A stretch of DNA of 64,000 nt from Acidovorax sp. (lineage in GTDB: Bacteria > Pseudomonadota > Gammaproteobacteria > Burkholderiales > Burkholderiaceae_C), in the NCBI GenBank assembly GCA_031277855.1, contig JAITLO010000008.1, forward strand, positions 124,001 through 188,000, given 5' to 3'. Position numbers and translations under genes: made by a program. Within the stretch, counting starts at the first letter, position 1. Every line of letters starts with the position of its first letter. Positions 33,382 through 41,823 of this stretch are shown in pieces. Below the pieces are notes generated by a model. The model worked only from the letters and a program-made list of their open reading frames with translations, did no database searches and had not been told where the DNA came from.

Positions 33382-33474
33382 CGCCCATACGGCACTCCAT
33401 GCGTTGTTGCTCGCCCTTGCCGTACAGGCGTACTGTCTGCGGGCAAGCGCCTAGCCTGCAGTGCCGTCTGGGCG
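33382..33474. repeat. 93-bp MITE-like repeat related to the 115-bp family
   Basis: Terminal inverted repeats CGCCCATACGGCAC (33382-33395) and GTGCCGTCTGGGCG (33461-33474) match at 13 of 14 positions. The core, CGTTGTT...CCTTGCCGTAC...GTACTGTCTGCGG, resembles the core of the 115-bp elements at 5950 and 36741 although the ends differ. It has no coding capacity. Confidence 0.75.
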
Positions 33475-33571
33475 TTGTGGAGTGTTGTCCTGCGGCCTGT
33501 TTGTGCTGCTCAGGCCCGCTCCAGCAGGCATTGCTTCACGCAACTGCGCTCTGATTCATGCTTTTTTGTGC

Positions 33572-34042
33572 TTACAGCTCGTGGCTGTACACCACAAAAC
33601 CCCGGTGCTCGGCCACCTTGTCATACAGCGCACGGCCGGCCGTGTTGCTGGCCTGGGTCTGCCAGTAGACGCGGCAGGCGCCGTCCTGGGCGGCTTGTGC
33701 ATAGACGGCCTGGATCAGTCTCTTGCCCACGCCCTGCTTGCGCTGGGTGGGAGCGGTGAACAGGTCTTGCAAATAGCAGACCTTGTCCAGCCGCGTGGTG
33801 CTGCGGTGGTAGAGGTAATGCACCAGGCCTACCAGTTGCCCATCGCATTCGGCCACCAGGGCGTGCACCGGCTCGGCCGGGTCAAAAAAACGTGCCCAGG
33901 TGGTTTGGGTGATGGCGTCGGGCAGGGCGGTGGCGCCTTCGCGGCCATAGAAGGCGTTATAGCCCTTCCACAACTGCAGCCAGGCTGCCTGGTCGTTCAA
34001 TGCAATGGGGCGGATCTGTACGGTGGGTGTGTGCATCATCAA
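33572..34042 (-). CDS. GNAT family N-acetyltransferase (tandem copy A)
   Basis: A 156-residue GNAT-fold acetyltransferase. The acetyl-CoA-binding motif A is visible as L-F-T-A-P-T-Q-R-K-Q-G-V-G-K-R-L-I near residues 92-108, and the N-terminus shows I-R-P-I-A-L-N-D-Q-A-A-W. It is clearly a paralogue of the next gene (about two-thirds of residues shared by eye, including W-A-R-F-F-D-P-A-E and H-Y-L-Y-H-R-S-T), so the pair arose by tandem duplication. The acceptor substrate is unknown. Three consecutive ATG codons mark the start. Confidence 0.88.
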   Translation of the reverse strand: MMMHTPTVQIRPIALNDQAAWLQLWKGYNAFYGREGATALPDAITQTTWARFFDPAEPVHALVAECDGQLVGLVHYLYHRSTTRLDKVCYLQDLFTAPTQRKQGVGKRLIQAVYAQAAQDGACRVYWQTQASNTAGRALYDKVAEHRGFVVYSHEL

Positions 34043-34080
34043 GGCAGGGCCGGCAGGCGCAGGCGGCCCGGGGGAAGTTC

Positions 34081-34112
34081 AAAAACAAGAGCTATAGCAG
34101 CAAATGTGCTGC
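34081..34112 (+). repeat. AAAAACAAGAGCTAT-type short repeat
   Basis: This short element lies between the tandem acetyltransferase genes and contains the hairpin GCAGCA-AATG-TGCTGC after AGAGCTATA. It resembles the AGGAGCTAT elements at 15345 and 28358. It looks like one of the short dispersed intergenic motifs of Comamonadaceae. Confidence 0.45.
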
Positions 34113-34153
34113 GCCATGGCGTGGCAATTCATCATAAGCTGCCATGCGGGCTC

Positions 34154-34621
34154 TCAAAGCCCGTGGTGGTAGATCGCAAAATCACGGTGCTCGGCCACTT
34201 GTTCGTACAGCGCGCGTGCGATCGTGTTGTTGCTGGGGGTGAGCCAGTAGACCCGGTAGGCCCCATCTCGCGCGGCTTGTGCATACACCGCTTGAATCAG
34301 TGCCTTGCCAATGCCCAGTCTGCGCTGCGCGGGCAAGATGAAAAGATCGTGCAGATAACAGGCACTCTCCAGCCGCATGGTGCTGCGGTGGTAGAGGTAA
34401 TGCGCCAGCCCGACCAACTCTCCCTGCCGTTCAGCCACCAGTGCACGCAGTTGCTCGGCAGGGTCAAAAAAGCGTGCCCATGTAGTTTGGGCCACGAGGC
34501 TGGGCAGCGCAGTGTTCCCCTCGCGGCCATAAAAGGCATTCTGGCTTTCCCATAGCGAAAGCCAGGCCGCATGGTCATGGAGCTCAACAGGGCGAATGTG
34601 GGCTGCGGGGCGAGGTGCCAT
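34154..34621 (-). CDS. GNAT family N-acetyltransferase (tandem copy B)
   Basis: A 155-residue GNAT-fold protein paralogous to the gene at 33572-34042. Motif A reads L-F-I-L-P-A-Q-R-R-L-G-I-G-K-A-L-I near residues 91-107. The start at 34621 aligns with copy A; an upstream ATG at 34705 would overlap the alcohol dehydrogenase gene and add residues absent from copy A. Both copies run in the same direction behind the alcohol dehydrogenase gene and may be transcribed with it, as only 14 bp separate the two. Confidence 0.87.
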   Translation of the reverse strand: MAPRPAAHIRPVELHDHAAWLSLWESQNAFYGREGNTALPSLVAQTTWARFFDPAEQLRALVAERQGELVGLAHYLYHRSTMRLESACYLHDLFILPAQRRLGIGKALIQAVYAQAARDGAYRVYWLTPSNNTIARALYEQVAEHRDFAIYHHGL

Positions 34622-34635
34622 AGAGGTTGGGGTGT

Positions 34636-35772
34636 TTACATGGAAGATTCCAGCATGGCCTCGTAGTCCTCGGCCGAAGCCAGGCGCGGGTTGGTGGCAT
34701 GGCAATGGTCTTTGAGCGCGCCGGCAATCACCGGGGCGTACCAGTCGGTCTCCACGCCCATGGCGGCCAGGCCGCTGGGCAGGCCCAGGCGGGCGTTCAT
34801 GTCGCGGATGGCGGTGGGGATATCGCTGGCTGAGGCCAGGCCCATGGCATGGGCCATTTTTTCCAGCCGCTGCTCGCGTTGCACGCTGTCGGCGCCGGCA
34901 TTGAACTGCACCACAGCGGGCAAGAACATGGCGTTCAGCGTGCCGTGGTGCAGGCGCGGGTTGATGCCGCCCAGGCTGTGGCTGAGGCTGTGCACGCAGC
35001 CCAGACCTTTTTGAAAGGCCATGGCGCCCTGCATGCTGGCACTCATCAGCTGGCGGCGGGCCTCGGCGTCCTGGCCGTTGCGTGTGGCGCGCTCAATGTG
35101 GGTCCAACCGCGCGCCAGGCCATCCAGGGCAATGCCATCGGCCGGCGGGTTGAAGGCGGCCGCCATAAAGGTTTCCATGCAGTGGGCGATGGCGTCCATG
35201 CCGGTGGCCGCCGTCAGCAGCGGCGGCAGGCCGTAGGTGAGTTCGGGGTCGCAGATCGCGGCCTTGGGCACCAGGTGCCAGCTGTGAAAGCCCAGCTTGC
35301 GGTGGTCGTCCACGATGAGAATGGCGCCGCGCGCCACCTCGCTGCCCGTGCCGCTGGTGGTGGGTACGGCAACAATGGGAGCCACGCGCTCGCTGATGCG
35401 GGGCGAGCCGCCTTCAATGGTGGCGTAGTGGGCCAGCGGCCCCTCATGGGTGGCTGCAATGGCCACGCCCTTGGCACAGTCGATGGCACTGCCGCCGCCC
35501 ACGGCAATCAGGCCGTCACAGCCCTGGGCCTGGTAGAGGGCTGCGGCCGCACGCACGGCCGCCTCGGTGGGGTTGGAGGGGGTCTGGTCAAACACCGCAT
35601 GGGGCAGACCTGCCAGCGCATCCACGGCTTTTTGCACAATGCCTGCGGCCTTGACGCCGGGGTCGGTGACGATCAGGGGCTTGTGCATGCCCACGCGCTC
35701 GCACTCCTGGCGCAGCAGCTTCAGGGCGCCAAAGTCGAACTGGATCTGGGTCACGTAATTGATGAAAGCCAT
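34636..35772 (-). CDS. Iron-containing alcohol dehydrogenase
   Basis: A 378-residue group III, metal-dependent alcohol dehydrogenase. The NAD-binding motif G-G-G-S-A-I-D-C-A-K is at about residues 95-104, and P-T-T-S-G-T-G-S-E-V near 138-147. The metal ligands are in T-G-M-D-A-I-A-H-C-M-E (about 190-200), H-S-L-S-H-S-L-G-G and H-H-G-T-L-N-A. All ligand histidines and the aspartate are present, so it should be active. It oxidises an alcohol or reduces an aldehyde in the cytoplasm; the substrate is not identifiable. It is divergent from the exported hydratase-like gene across a 65-bp gap. Confidence 0.93.
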   Translation of the reverse strand: MAFINYVTQIQFDFGALKLLRQECERVGMHKPLIVTDPGVKAAGIVQKAVDALAGLPHAVFDQTPSNPTEAAVRAAAALYQAQGCDGLIAVGGGSAIDCAKGVAIAATHEGPLAHYATIEGGSPRISERVAPIVAVPTTSGTGSEVARGAILIVDDHRKLGFHSWHLVPKAAICDPELTYGLPPLLTAATGMDAIAHCMETFMAAAFNPPADGIALDGLARGWTHIERATRNGQDAEARRQLMSASMQGAMAFQKGLGCVHSLSHSLGGINPRLHHGTLNAMFLPAVVQFNAGADSVQREQRLEKMAHAMGLASASDIPTAIRDMNARLGLPSGLAAMGVETDWYAPVIAGALKDHCHATNPRLASAEDYEAMLESSM

Positions 35773-35837
35773 GAGAAAAAGCGCTCCAAAGCAAACCTAG
35801 GATGGATGGCATTCCAATTTAGGACGAGGAGACCGCC

Positions 35838-36737
35838 ATGCCAAGCACCACAACCCGGGGGCATCGCCATAAAACGCTGTGGGCCGTCGTCTGCGCGACA
35901 GCGGCCGTGTGGAGCGGCGCCAGCCAGGCCGCCTGCCTGGACGATGCCGCCATTGCCCAATGGGTGCAGCGCTACGAGGCACGCCAGCCCGCAGCCAACC
36001 CGCCGGCCGATATGAGCGATGCCGACAGCGCCTGCACCCGCGCCAAGTTCACGCGGGCGCTGGAGGCCGCAGGCCGCAAAGTGGTGGGCTACAAGGCGGG
36101 GCTGACCAACCCGGCGGTGCAGCAGCGCTTTCGCACCGACAAACCGGTGTGGGGCAAGTTGTATGAAGGCATGCTGCTCACCGACGGCCGCCCCGTACCC
36201 GCCGCCTTTGGCGCGCGGCCGCTGTTCGAGGCCGATATGCTGGTGCGGGTGAAAGATGCCGGCATCAACCAGGCGCGCACGCCCTGGGAGGTGATGCAGC
36301 ATATCGATGCCATCGCCCCTTTTGTGGAGCTGCCTGACCTGATGGTGCAGGCGCCGCCCCAGCTCAATGGTGCGGGTGTGGGCGCCATCAATGTGGGCGC
36401 GCGCCTGGGCGTGGTGGGCAAGACCTTGCCCATCCCCGCCACCCGGGGCGAGCGTGCGCTGCTCCTGAGCCAGTTGCAGGCCATGGATGTGGTGGTCAGC
36501 GACAGCAGCGGCGCAGCGCTGGCGCGTGGCAAGGGGGCTGATATTCTGGGCCACCCGCTGCAGGCCGTGGTGTGGCTGGCCCAGGCCTTGGCGGCGGAGC
36601 AGTTGGCGCTGCAGCCCGGTGACTGGGTCAGCCTGGGATCGTTCTCGCCGCTGATGCCGCCCCAACCCGGCCAACAGGTGCAGGTGCGCTATGACGGTGT
36701 GCCGGGATTGCAGCCGGTGGCCGTGCAGTTTGAATAA
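35838..36737 (+). CDS. Exported 2-keto-4-pentenoate hydratase-like protein
   Basis: A 299-residue protein with the fumarylacetoacetase/MhpD-type fold: K-V-V-G-Y-K-A-G-L-T-N near residues 80-90, W-G-K-L-Y-E-G-M, F-E-A-D-M-L-V-R-V and the late G-x-x-I-L-G-H-P-L segment. Unusually, it starts with a typical signal peptide (R-G-H-R-H-K then a hydrophobic stretch, cleaved near S-Q-A|A-C). Ordinary 2-keto-4-pentenoate hydratases are cytoplasmic, of about 260 residues, and belong to aromatic meta-cleavage pathways; no such pathway genes lie nearby. A periplasmic role on an unknown substrate is inferred. Confidence 0.85.
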   Translation: MPSTTTRGHRHKTLWAVVCATAAVWSGASQAACLDDAAIAQWVQRYEARQPAANPPADMSDADSACTRAKFTRALEAAGRKVVGYKAGLTNPAVQQRFRTDKPVWGKLYEGMLLTDGRPVPAAFGARPLFEADMLVRVKDAGINQARTPWEVMQHIDAIAPFVELPDLMVQAPPQLNGAGVGAINVGARLGVVGKTLPIPATRGERALLLSQLQAMDVVVSDSSGAALARGKGADILGHPLQAVVWLAQALAAEQLALQPGDWVSLGSFSPLMPPQPGQQVQVRYDGVPGLQPVAVQFE

Positions 36738-36740
36738 GAC

Positions 36741-36855
36741 CGGCTCACAAAACCCTTGATACGTCGTTGTTCAGCCTTGTCGTACCCTGGTACTGCCTGC
36801 GGCTTCACGCCTCGTCTCAAGCGCAAATCTGCGATTTGCTGGGTTTTGTGAACCG
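36741..36855. repeat. 115-bp MITE-like dispersed repeat, copy 2
   Basis: Terminal inverted repeats CGGCTCACAAAACCC (36741-36755) and GGGTTTTGTGAACCG (36841-36855) differ at one position. The length and much of the interior, including TTGTCGTAC, GTACTGCCTGCG, CCTCGTCTC and AAATCTGCGATTTGC, match copy 1 at 5950-6064 in the opposite orientation. As with copy 1, it begins three bases after a stop codon. Confidence 0.87.
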
Positions 36856-37001
36856 CTCTAAGCCCAAGCCCCATCACCAACGCTGCTGTCACCTGTCTGC
36901 CCGTAGGGGCCGGTGTTTTGCTGCATGATGCAGGGCTTTGTGTCTTGACCCCTGTGGGCGCGCTGGCCAGCAACGGTTGCCGCCCACGCCACTGTTTTGC
37001 C

Positions 37002-37973
37002 GTGACCGACGCTGCCACCGAATTCCTGCCCCAATACCCGCTGACCCCTGCCATGCGCGATGTGCTGCGCCGCATGGCCCGGGCCAATCGCCCGCATATG
37101 CACAGCCTCACGCCCCAGCAGGCCAGGGCGGCTTATGAAGCAGGCTCCGGCGTGCTGGAAATACCCAAGGTGCCGCTGCCGCGCGTGGAAGATCTGCACA
37201 TTCCCGCACGCGACGGCGCCTTACTGGCCGCCCGCCTGTACGCTCCCCAACTGCCCAGCGAAGGCACGCTGCCCGTGCTGCTGTATCTGCATGGCGGAGG
37301 CTTCACGGTGGGCAGTGTCAACACCCATGACCCGCTGTGCCGCAGCCTGGCCCACCAGGCCGGCTGCGCCGTGCTGTCGCTGGACTATCGACTGGCGCCG
37401 GAGCACCAGTTCCCCACGGCCAGCAACGACGCCTGGGATGCGCTGCAATGGCTGGCCCGCGAGGCCGCAGCCCTGGGTCTGGACGCGGCGCGCATGGCCG
37501 TGGGCGGCGACAGCGCCGGTGGCACGCTGGCCGCCAGCTGCGCCATTTTGGCCCGCGATGCTGGCCTGCCGCTGGCGCTGCAATTGCTGATCTACCCCGG
37601 CACCACGGCCCACCAGGACACGGACTCACACGAGCGCTATGCCCACGACCTGGTTCTGGAAAAAGAGGGCATTGCCTGGTTCTTCAACCAGTATGTGCGC
37701 GGCCCCGAAGACCGCGAAGACTGGCGCTTTGCCCCGCTGCTGGCCCCCGATGTGGACGATGTGGCACCGGCCTTTATCTGCCTGGCCGAGCTGGACCCGC
37801 TGGTGGACGAGGGCGTGGCGTATGCCGACAAGCTGCGCATGGCCGGCGTGGCCGTGGAGCTGGATATTTACCGCGGCGTGACCCATGAGTTCATCAAAAT
37901 GGGCCGCGCCATTCCCGAGGCCAAGCGCGCCCAGGCCGATGCGGCCCAGGCGCTGCGTGCGGCGTTTACATGA
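37002..37973 (+). CDS. Alpha/beta hydrolase, hormone-sensitive-lipase-like esterase
   Basis: A 323-residue esterase of the HSL (family IV) type. The oxyanion-hole motif H-G-G-G-F is at about residues 96-100, the nucleophile motif G-D-S-A-G-G at about 169-174, the aspartate in L-A-E-L-D-P-L and the catalytic histidine in G-V-T-H-E-F. It hydrolyses carboxylic esters of short to medium chain, in the cytoplasm since no signal peptide is seen. The GTG at 37002 gives the usual N-terminal length; ATG 37053 is an alternative, and the longer frame from 36918 is less likely. No ribosome binding site settles this. Confidence 0.88.
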   Translation: MTDAATEFLPQYPLTPAMRDVLRRMARANRPHMHSLTPQQARAAYEAGSGVLEIPKVPLPRVEDLHIPARDGALLAARLYAPQLPSEGTLPVLLYLHGGGFTVGSVNTHDPLCRSLAHQAGCAVLSLDYRLAPEHQFPTASNDAWDALQWLAREAAALGLDAARMAVGGDSAGGTLAASCAILARDAGLPLALQLLIYPGTTAHQDTDSHERYAHDLVLEKEGIAWFFNQYVRGPEDREDWRFAPLLAPDVDDVAPAFICLAELDPLVDEGVAYADKLRMAGVAVELDIYRGVTHEFIKMGRAIPEAKRAQADAAQALRAAFT

Positions 37974-38110
37974 ACACCCCCCTGTGGCGCTGCGCGCCTT
38001 CCCCCCGCTCTCGCATCGCAAGCGATGCGGGCTGGGGGACGACAGCCTCGCTGCGGGGCGGCCCTTGCTCGCTGTCTCTGATGCGGGGTAGTGCCAGCGC
38101 TGCGCCAGTT
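37974..38110. repeat. GC-rich dispersed repeat, copy 3
   Basis: This follows the esterase stop codon directly. It shows the same layout as the copies at 19759 and 21014: CACCCCCCTGTGGCGCTGCG, CTTCCCCC, a hairpin-forming centre, GGGGGACGACAG, GGGGCGGCCCTTGC and a CTGCGCCAGTTTGG tail. A separate inverted pair CTCCCTCGCCCC / GGGGAGAGGGTGGG lies just after it (about 38128-38168). Confidence 0.75.
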
Positions 38111-38241
38111 TGGTACGTCATGCTATTGCCTTTGCTCCCTCGCCCCTTTGGGGAGAGGGTGGGGGTGAGGGGTCTCCCCCTGAACCCAGGGCCTGAAAAA
38201 TAGCCCCCATCTTTTCACCTGATTCAAAAAAGAGAGTCGCG

Positions 38242-39096
38242 ATGCAACCCGAAGATTTCCGCTGCAAGCAACGCCTGGCCGTGCGCTGGGCAGAGGTGGA
38301 CGCCCAGAAGATCGTCTTCAACGCCCACTACATGCTGTATGCCGATGTGGCCATCACCGAGTACTGGCGCCAGATGGCCATGCCCTATGAGGCCAGCTGG
38401 GCCAAGCTGGGCGGCGAGCTGTATGTGAAAAAAGCCGAGGTCACCTACCACGCCGCTGCCGTCATGGGCGATGTGCTGGACGTGGGCATGCGCTGCATCA
38501 AGCAGGGCAATAGCTCGCTGCAGTTTGAATGCGGCATCTTCCGTGGCCGCCAACTGCTCAACACCGTGGAGCTGGTCTATGTGTTTGCCGACGCCGATCG
38601 CAAGCCCCAGCCGCTGCCGCAAGCCTTGCGCGATGCGCTGACCGCTTTTGAAGCGGGCGAGGACATGGTGACGCTGCAGTCCGGCAACTGGAATGACCTG
38701 GGCCGGGCGGCCGAGCGCCTGCGCATGGAGGTGTTTGTGCGCGAGCAGGGCGTACCCGCCGAGATCGAGATGGACGAGTTCGACCCCATTTGCCGCCATG
38801 TGGTCGCCTTCAACCGCTTGGGCCAGGCCGTGGCCACCGGCCGCCTGTTGACCGATGCCCCCGGTGTGGCCCGCGTGGGCCGCATGGCCGTGGACCGCGC
38901 CGTGCGCGGCAGCCGTGTGGGCCGGCTGGTGCTGGACCACCTGGTGGAAACCGCCCGCCAGCGCGGCGACAGCGCCGTGGTGCTGCATGCCCAGTGCCAT
39001 GCCCAGAACTTTTACGCCCGCGCCGGCTTTGTGGCGGAAGGTGGCATCTACCAGGATGCAGGCATAGACCACATCACCATGCGAAAGGTGTTTTGA
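38242..39096 (+). CDS. Fusion of YbgC/FadM-type thioesterase and GNAT acetyltransferase
   Basis: A 284-residue two-domain protein. Residues 1 to about 135 are a hot-dog acyl-CoA thioesterase (R-W-A-E-V-D-A-Q-K-I-V-F-N-A-H-Y, the YbgC active-site region with its aspartate). Residues from about 150 are a GNAT acetyltransferase of the ElaA type (R-M-E-V-F-V-R-E-Q-G-V-P-A-E-I-E-M-D-E-F-D, then V-R-G-S-R-V-G-R-L-V-L-D-H-L and the terminal F-Y-A-R-A-G-F). The junction is continuous with no frameshift. Fused thioesterase and acyltransferase activities might act on the same acyl donor. The combination is known in Burkholderiales annotation, but its physiology is not clear. Confidence 0.88.
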   Translation: MQPEDFRCKQRLAVRWAEVDAQKIVFNAHYMLYADVAITEYWRQMAMPYEASWAKLGGELYVKKAEVTYHAAAVMGDVLDVGMRCIKQGNSSLQFECGIFRGRQLLNTVELVYVFADADRKPQPLPQALRDALTAFEAGEDMVTLQSGNWNDLGRAAERLRMEVFVREQGVPAEIEMDEFDPICRHVVAFNRLGQAVATGRLLTDAPGVARVGRMAVDRAVRGSRVGRLVLDHLVETARQRGDSAVVLHAQCHAQNFYARAGFVAEGGIYQDAGIDHITMRKVF

Positions 39097-39131
39097 CACC
39101 CTGGCACAGAGCGGCGTAGCCGCTCGGAGGC

Positions 39132-40046
39132 CTAAATATCCGCCAACAGCGCGTAGGGCAGGGGTTGCAGCGTCAATGCCACGCCGCCCACATGCAGCGC
39201 TTCTTCTGTGGATGCAATCTGCAGGGAGACGATGGCGTCATAGCCACCCGTGCCACCAGCAGGCGCTGCGGCGGCTTGCACCACCATGCCCACGGGTTGC
39301 TCGGCATCGCTGGCGACAAACACCTCGGTGCCTACGGTCAGCGGTTGCTCTGCATGGGCGACGTAGGCACGGCGCTTGAGCGTGCCGCGGAACTGGCTGC
39401 GTGCCACCACTTCCTGGCCGGGGTAACAGCCTTTTTTGAAGTTCACGCCGCCCACGGATTCGTAGTTCAGCATCTGCGGCACAAACTGTTCCTGCACGGG
39501 CAGGCTCAGCGTGGCGATGCCGCTGGCCACTTCGCTCCATTGCCAGTCGGCCTCGCTCAGCACAGGGCCTGCGGGCAGGGCATGGCCCGCAGGGGCCAGC
39601 CACAGCGCGCGGGGCGTGTTGGCCGCAGGATAGAGGTGGATCAGCTGGGCACCGTCCACGATCTGCAGCGTCCAGGGCGCCTGGGCGCTGCCCGCGAGCT
39701 GGGCCACGCTGTCGCCTGCCAGGCCGCACAGCTGGTAGTCGGCCGTGGCGTCGCTCAGCTTGCACTTGGCGCGCAGCACAAACATGGACAGGCGCTTGAG
39801 CATGGCCGGCAGCAGGTCCTGGCTGCACAGCAGCAGGATTTCTTCCGGCCCGGTCTTGAGGCCGATGAAGCTGGCCAGCATGCGGCCCTTGGCCGAGCAG
39901 TAGGCGGCCAGGCGTGCGTGCTGCATATCCAGTAGCGCGAAGTCCTGGGTGAGCTGGCCGTGCAAAAAGCTGGCGGCGTCGGCGCCTTGTGCACGAATGA
40001 TGCCCAGATGGGTGAGGCGGGCGATGCCTTGCAAAGAAGCGGTCAT
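39132..40046 (-). CDS. ygfZ: YgfZ/GcvT-domain folate-binding protein, Fe-S cluster maintenance
   Basis: A 304-residue protein of the YgfZ family, which binds tetrahydrofolate and supports repair or assembly of some iron-sulfur enzymes. The signature K-G-C-Y-P-G-Q-E-V-V-A-R with its essential cysteine is at about residues 205-216. The GcvT-like N-terminal half and L-H-G-Q-L-T-Q-D-F near residue 29 also fit. It is divergent from mltG. The mltG/ygfZ neighbourhood is common in beta- and gammaproteobacteria, which supports the assignment. Confidence 0.92.
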   Translation of the reverse strand: MTASLQGIARLTHLGIIRAQGADAASFLHGQLTQDFALLDMQHARLAAYCSAKGRMLASFIGLKTGPEEILLLCSQDLLPAMLKRLSMFVLRAKCKLSDATADYQLCGLAGDSVAQLAGSAQAPWTLQIVDGAQLIHLYPAANTPRALWLAPAGHALPAGPVLSEADWQWSEVASGIATLSLPVQEQFVPQMLNYESVGGVNFKKGCYPGQEVVARSQFRGTLKRRAYVAHAEQPLTVGTEVFVASDAEQPVGMVVQAAAAPAGGTGGYDAIVSLQIASTEEALHVGGVALTLQPLPYALLADI

Positions 40047-40093
40047 GGGTGAATTATGATCCCCGGTCTACCTATTTCTGATGGTGAGGGCTT

Positions 40094-41125
40094 GTGCGTC
40101 GATTGCTCCAAGGGCTGCTGTGTCTTGTTTTCCTGGTGGTCATCGCCGGTGGTGTGGCGGCCTGGTGGCTAGGGCAGCCGCTGCGCATGAACGCGTCCAC
40201 GGTGGAGCTGGAGATTGAGCCCGGCACCACGCCGCGCGCTGTGGCCGTGGATGTGGTGAACAGCGGCATACAGACCGATGCCCGTTTGCTTTATGCCTGG
40301 TTTCGCCTCTCCGGCAAGGACCGGCAGATCAAAGCCGGCAACTACGAAATTCCTGCCGGCACCACGCCCTACGAGCTGCTGCAAAAGCTGGCCCGGGGCG
40401 AGGAAAGCCTGCGCGCCATCACCTTTGTGGAGGGCTGGAGCTTTCGCCAGATGCGCGCCGCCATGGCCAAGGATGAGTTTTTGAAGCAAGACACGGCCGC
40501 GCTGAGCGAGGCCGACATCATGAACGCCCTGGGCAAGCCCGGCGTTGCGGCCGAGGGCCGCTTCTTCCCCGACACCTATACCTATGCCAAGGGCAGCAGT
40601 GGACTGGCCGTGCTCAAGCGTGCGGCCCACGCCATGGACCGGCGCCTGGAGCAGGCCTGGGCCATGCGTGCACCCGATCTGCCGTTGAAATCAGCCGATG
40701 AGGCATTGATCCTGGCCAGCATCGTGGAAAAGGAAACCGGCAAGGCTTCGGACCGCACCCAGGTGGCCGGCGTATTCGCCAACCGCTTGCGCGTGGGCAT
40801 GCTGCTGCAGACCGACCCCACGGTGATCTATGGCATGGGCGAGAAATACGAGGGTGTGCTGCGTCGTGTGGATTTGCGCACCGACACGCCCTGGAACACC
40901 TACACCCGCGCCGGCCTGCCGCCCACGCCGATTGCCATGCCCGGCAAGGCAGCGCTGATGGCAGCGGTGCAGCCCGCGCCCACCAAGGCACTGTATTTTG
41001 TGGCGCGGGGTGACGGCAGCAGCCACTTCAGCGCCACGCTGGAAGAACACAACCGCGCCGTCAACCGCTTTATCCGTGGCAACACCGGGCAAAGCGTGGC
41101 CCCGTCGGCGGCGGAGGCTCCATGA
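40094..41125 (+). CDS. mltG: Endolytic murein transglycosylase MltG
   Basis: A 343-residue YceG-family enzyme that cleaves nascent peptidoglycan glycan strands at the inner membrane. A GTG start at 40094 gives M-R-R-L-L-Q-G-L followed by one membrane helix (about residues 5-28). The catalytic domain shows [10 protein letters not shown] and A-S-I-V-E-K-E-T-G with the catalytic glutamate, then [10 protein letters not shown], all typical of MltG. It overlaps tmk by four bases and heads the operon mltG-tmk-holB-pilZ. Confidence 0.94.
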   Translation: MRRLLQGLLCLVFLVVIAGGVAAWWLGQPLRMNASTVELEIEPGTTPRAVAVDVVNSGIQTDARLLYAWFRLSGKDRQIKAGNYEIPAGTTPYELLQKLARGEESLRAITFVEGWSFRQMRAAMAKDEFLKQDTAALSEADIMNALGKPGVAAEGRFFPDTYTYAKGSSGLAVLKRAAHAMDRRLEQAWAMRAPDLPLKSADEALILASIVEKETGKASDRTQVAGVFANRLRVGMLLQTDPTVIYGMGEKYEGVLRRVDLRTDTPWNTYTRAGLPPTPIAMPGKAALMAAVQPAPTKALYFVARGDGSSHFSATLEEHNRAVNRFIRGNTGQSVAPSAAEAP

Positions 41126-41823
41126 GCAAGGAATCCCCACACATGCCTGCTGGCATTTTTCTGACTTTCGAAGGCATTGATGGCGCGGGCAAGTCCAGCC
41201 ATATCGCCGCCACGGCACAGGCACTGCGCGATGCGGGCCACACGGTGACGCTGACGCGCGAGCCCGGCGGCACGCCGCTGGCCGAGAAACTGCGCGCCCT
41301 GCTGCTGCACGAGGCCATGGACCCGCTGACCGAGGCCCTGGTGGCCTTTGCCGCGCGCCGCGACCATCTGGTGCAGGTGATTGAGCCGGCCCTGGCCCGG
41401 GGTGAGATAGTGATCAGCGACCGCTTTACCGATGCCACTTTTGCCTACCAGGGCGCGGGCCGTGGTTTTGATTGGGAGCAGCTCACGATTTTGGAGCGGC
41501 TGGTGCAGTCTGTGCCTGCGTTAGCGGGAGATTGGGCTCCAAATGCCGCTGCACCGCTGCGCCAGCCCGATCTGACCATCTGGTTCGACCTGCCGGCCGA
41601 GGTGGCCGCCGCACGCCTAGCCGACGCCCGCGTGCCCGACAAGTTCGAGGCCCAGCCCGGCGCTTTCTTCGCCGCTGTGGCCGCAGGCTATGCCCGCCGG
41701 GCCGCCGAGGCGCCGCAGCGCTTTGCCCGCATTGATGCCCATCTCAGCCGTGAGGCCGTGTGGCAGCAGGTGGCCGATGTGCTGCAGGCCAAGGGCTGGT
41801 TGCAGGCTGGAGCATCCGCATGA
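41122..41823 (+). CDS. tmk: Thymidylate kinase
   Basis: A 233-residue dTMP kinase that makes dTDP from dTMP and ATP. The P-loop [11 protein letters not shown] is at about residues 14-24, the [16 protein letters not shown] motif near 98-113 and the LID region D-A-R-V-P-D-K-F-E near 170. An insertion around residues 130-140 makes it slightly longer than the E. coli enzyme. It starts inside the mltG stop codon and ends overlapping holB (ATGA both times). Confidence 0.95.
   Translation: MSKESPHMPAGIFLTFEGIDGAGKSSHIAATAQALRDAGHTVTLTREPGGTPLAEKLRALLLHEAMDPLTEALVAFAARRDHLVQVIEPALARGEIVISDRFTDATFAYQGAGRGFDWEQLTILERLVQSVPALAGDWAPNAAAPLRQPDLTIWFDLPAEVAAARLADARVPDKFEAQPGAFFAAVAAGYARRAAEAPQRFARIDAHLSREAVWQQVADVLQAKGWLQAGASA

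Noticed and set aside
30398..33400. A 1000-codon minus-strand frame over tex
   Set aside because: Only its last 140 codons (30398-30820) look like a gene. The rest is the antisense shadow of tex.
33461..34555. A 364-codon plus-strand frame over the tandem acetyltransferases
   Set aside because: The minus-strand frames have clear GNAT motifs. The plus frame repeats itself only because the two genes are duplicates.
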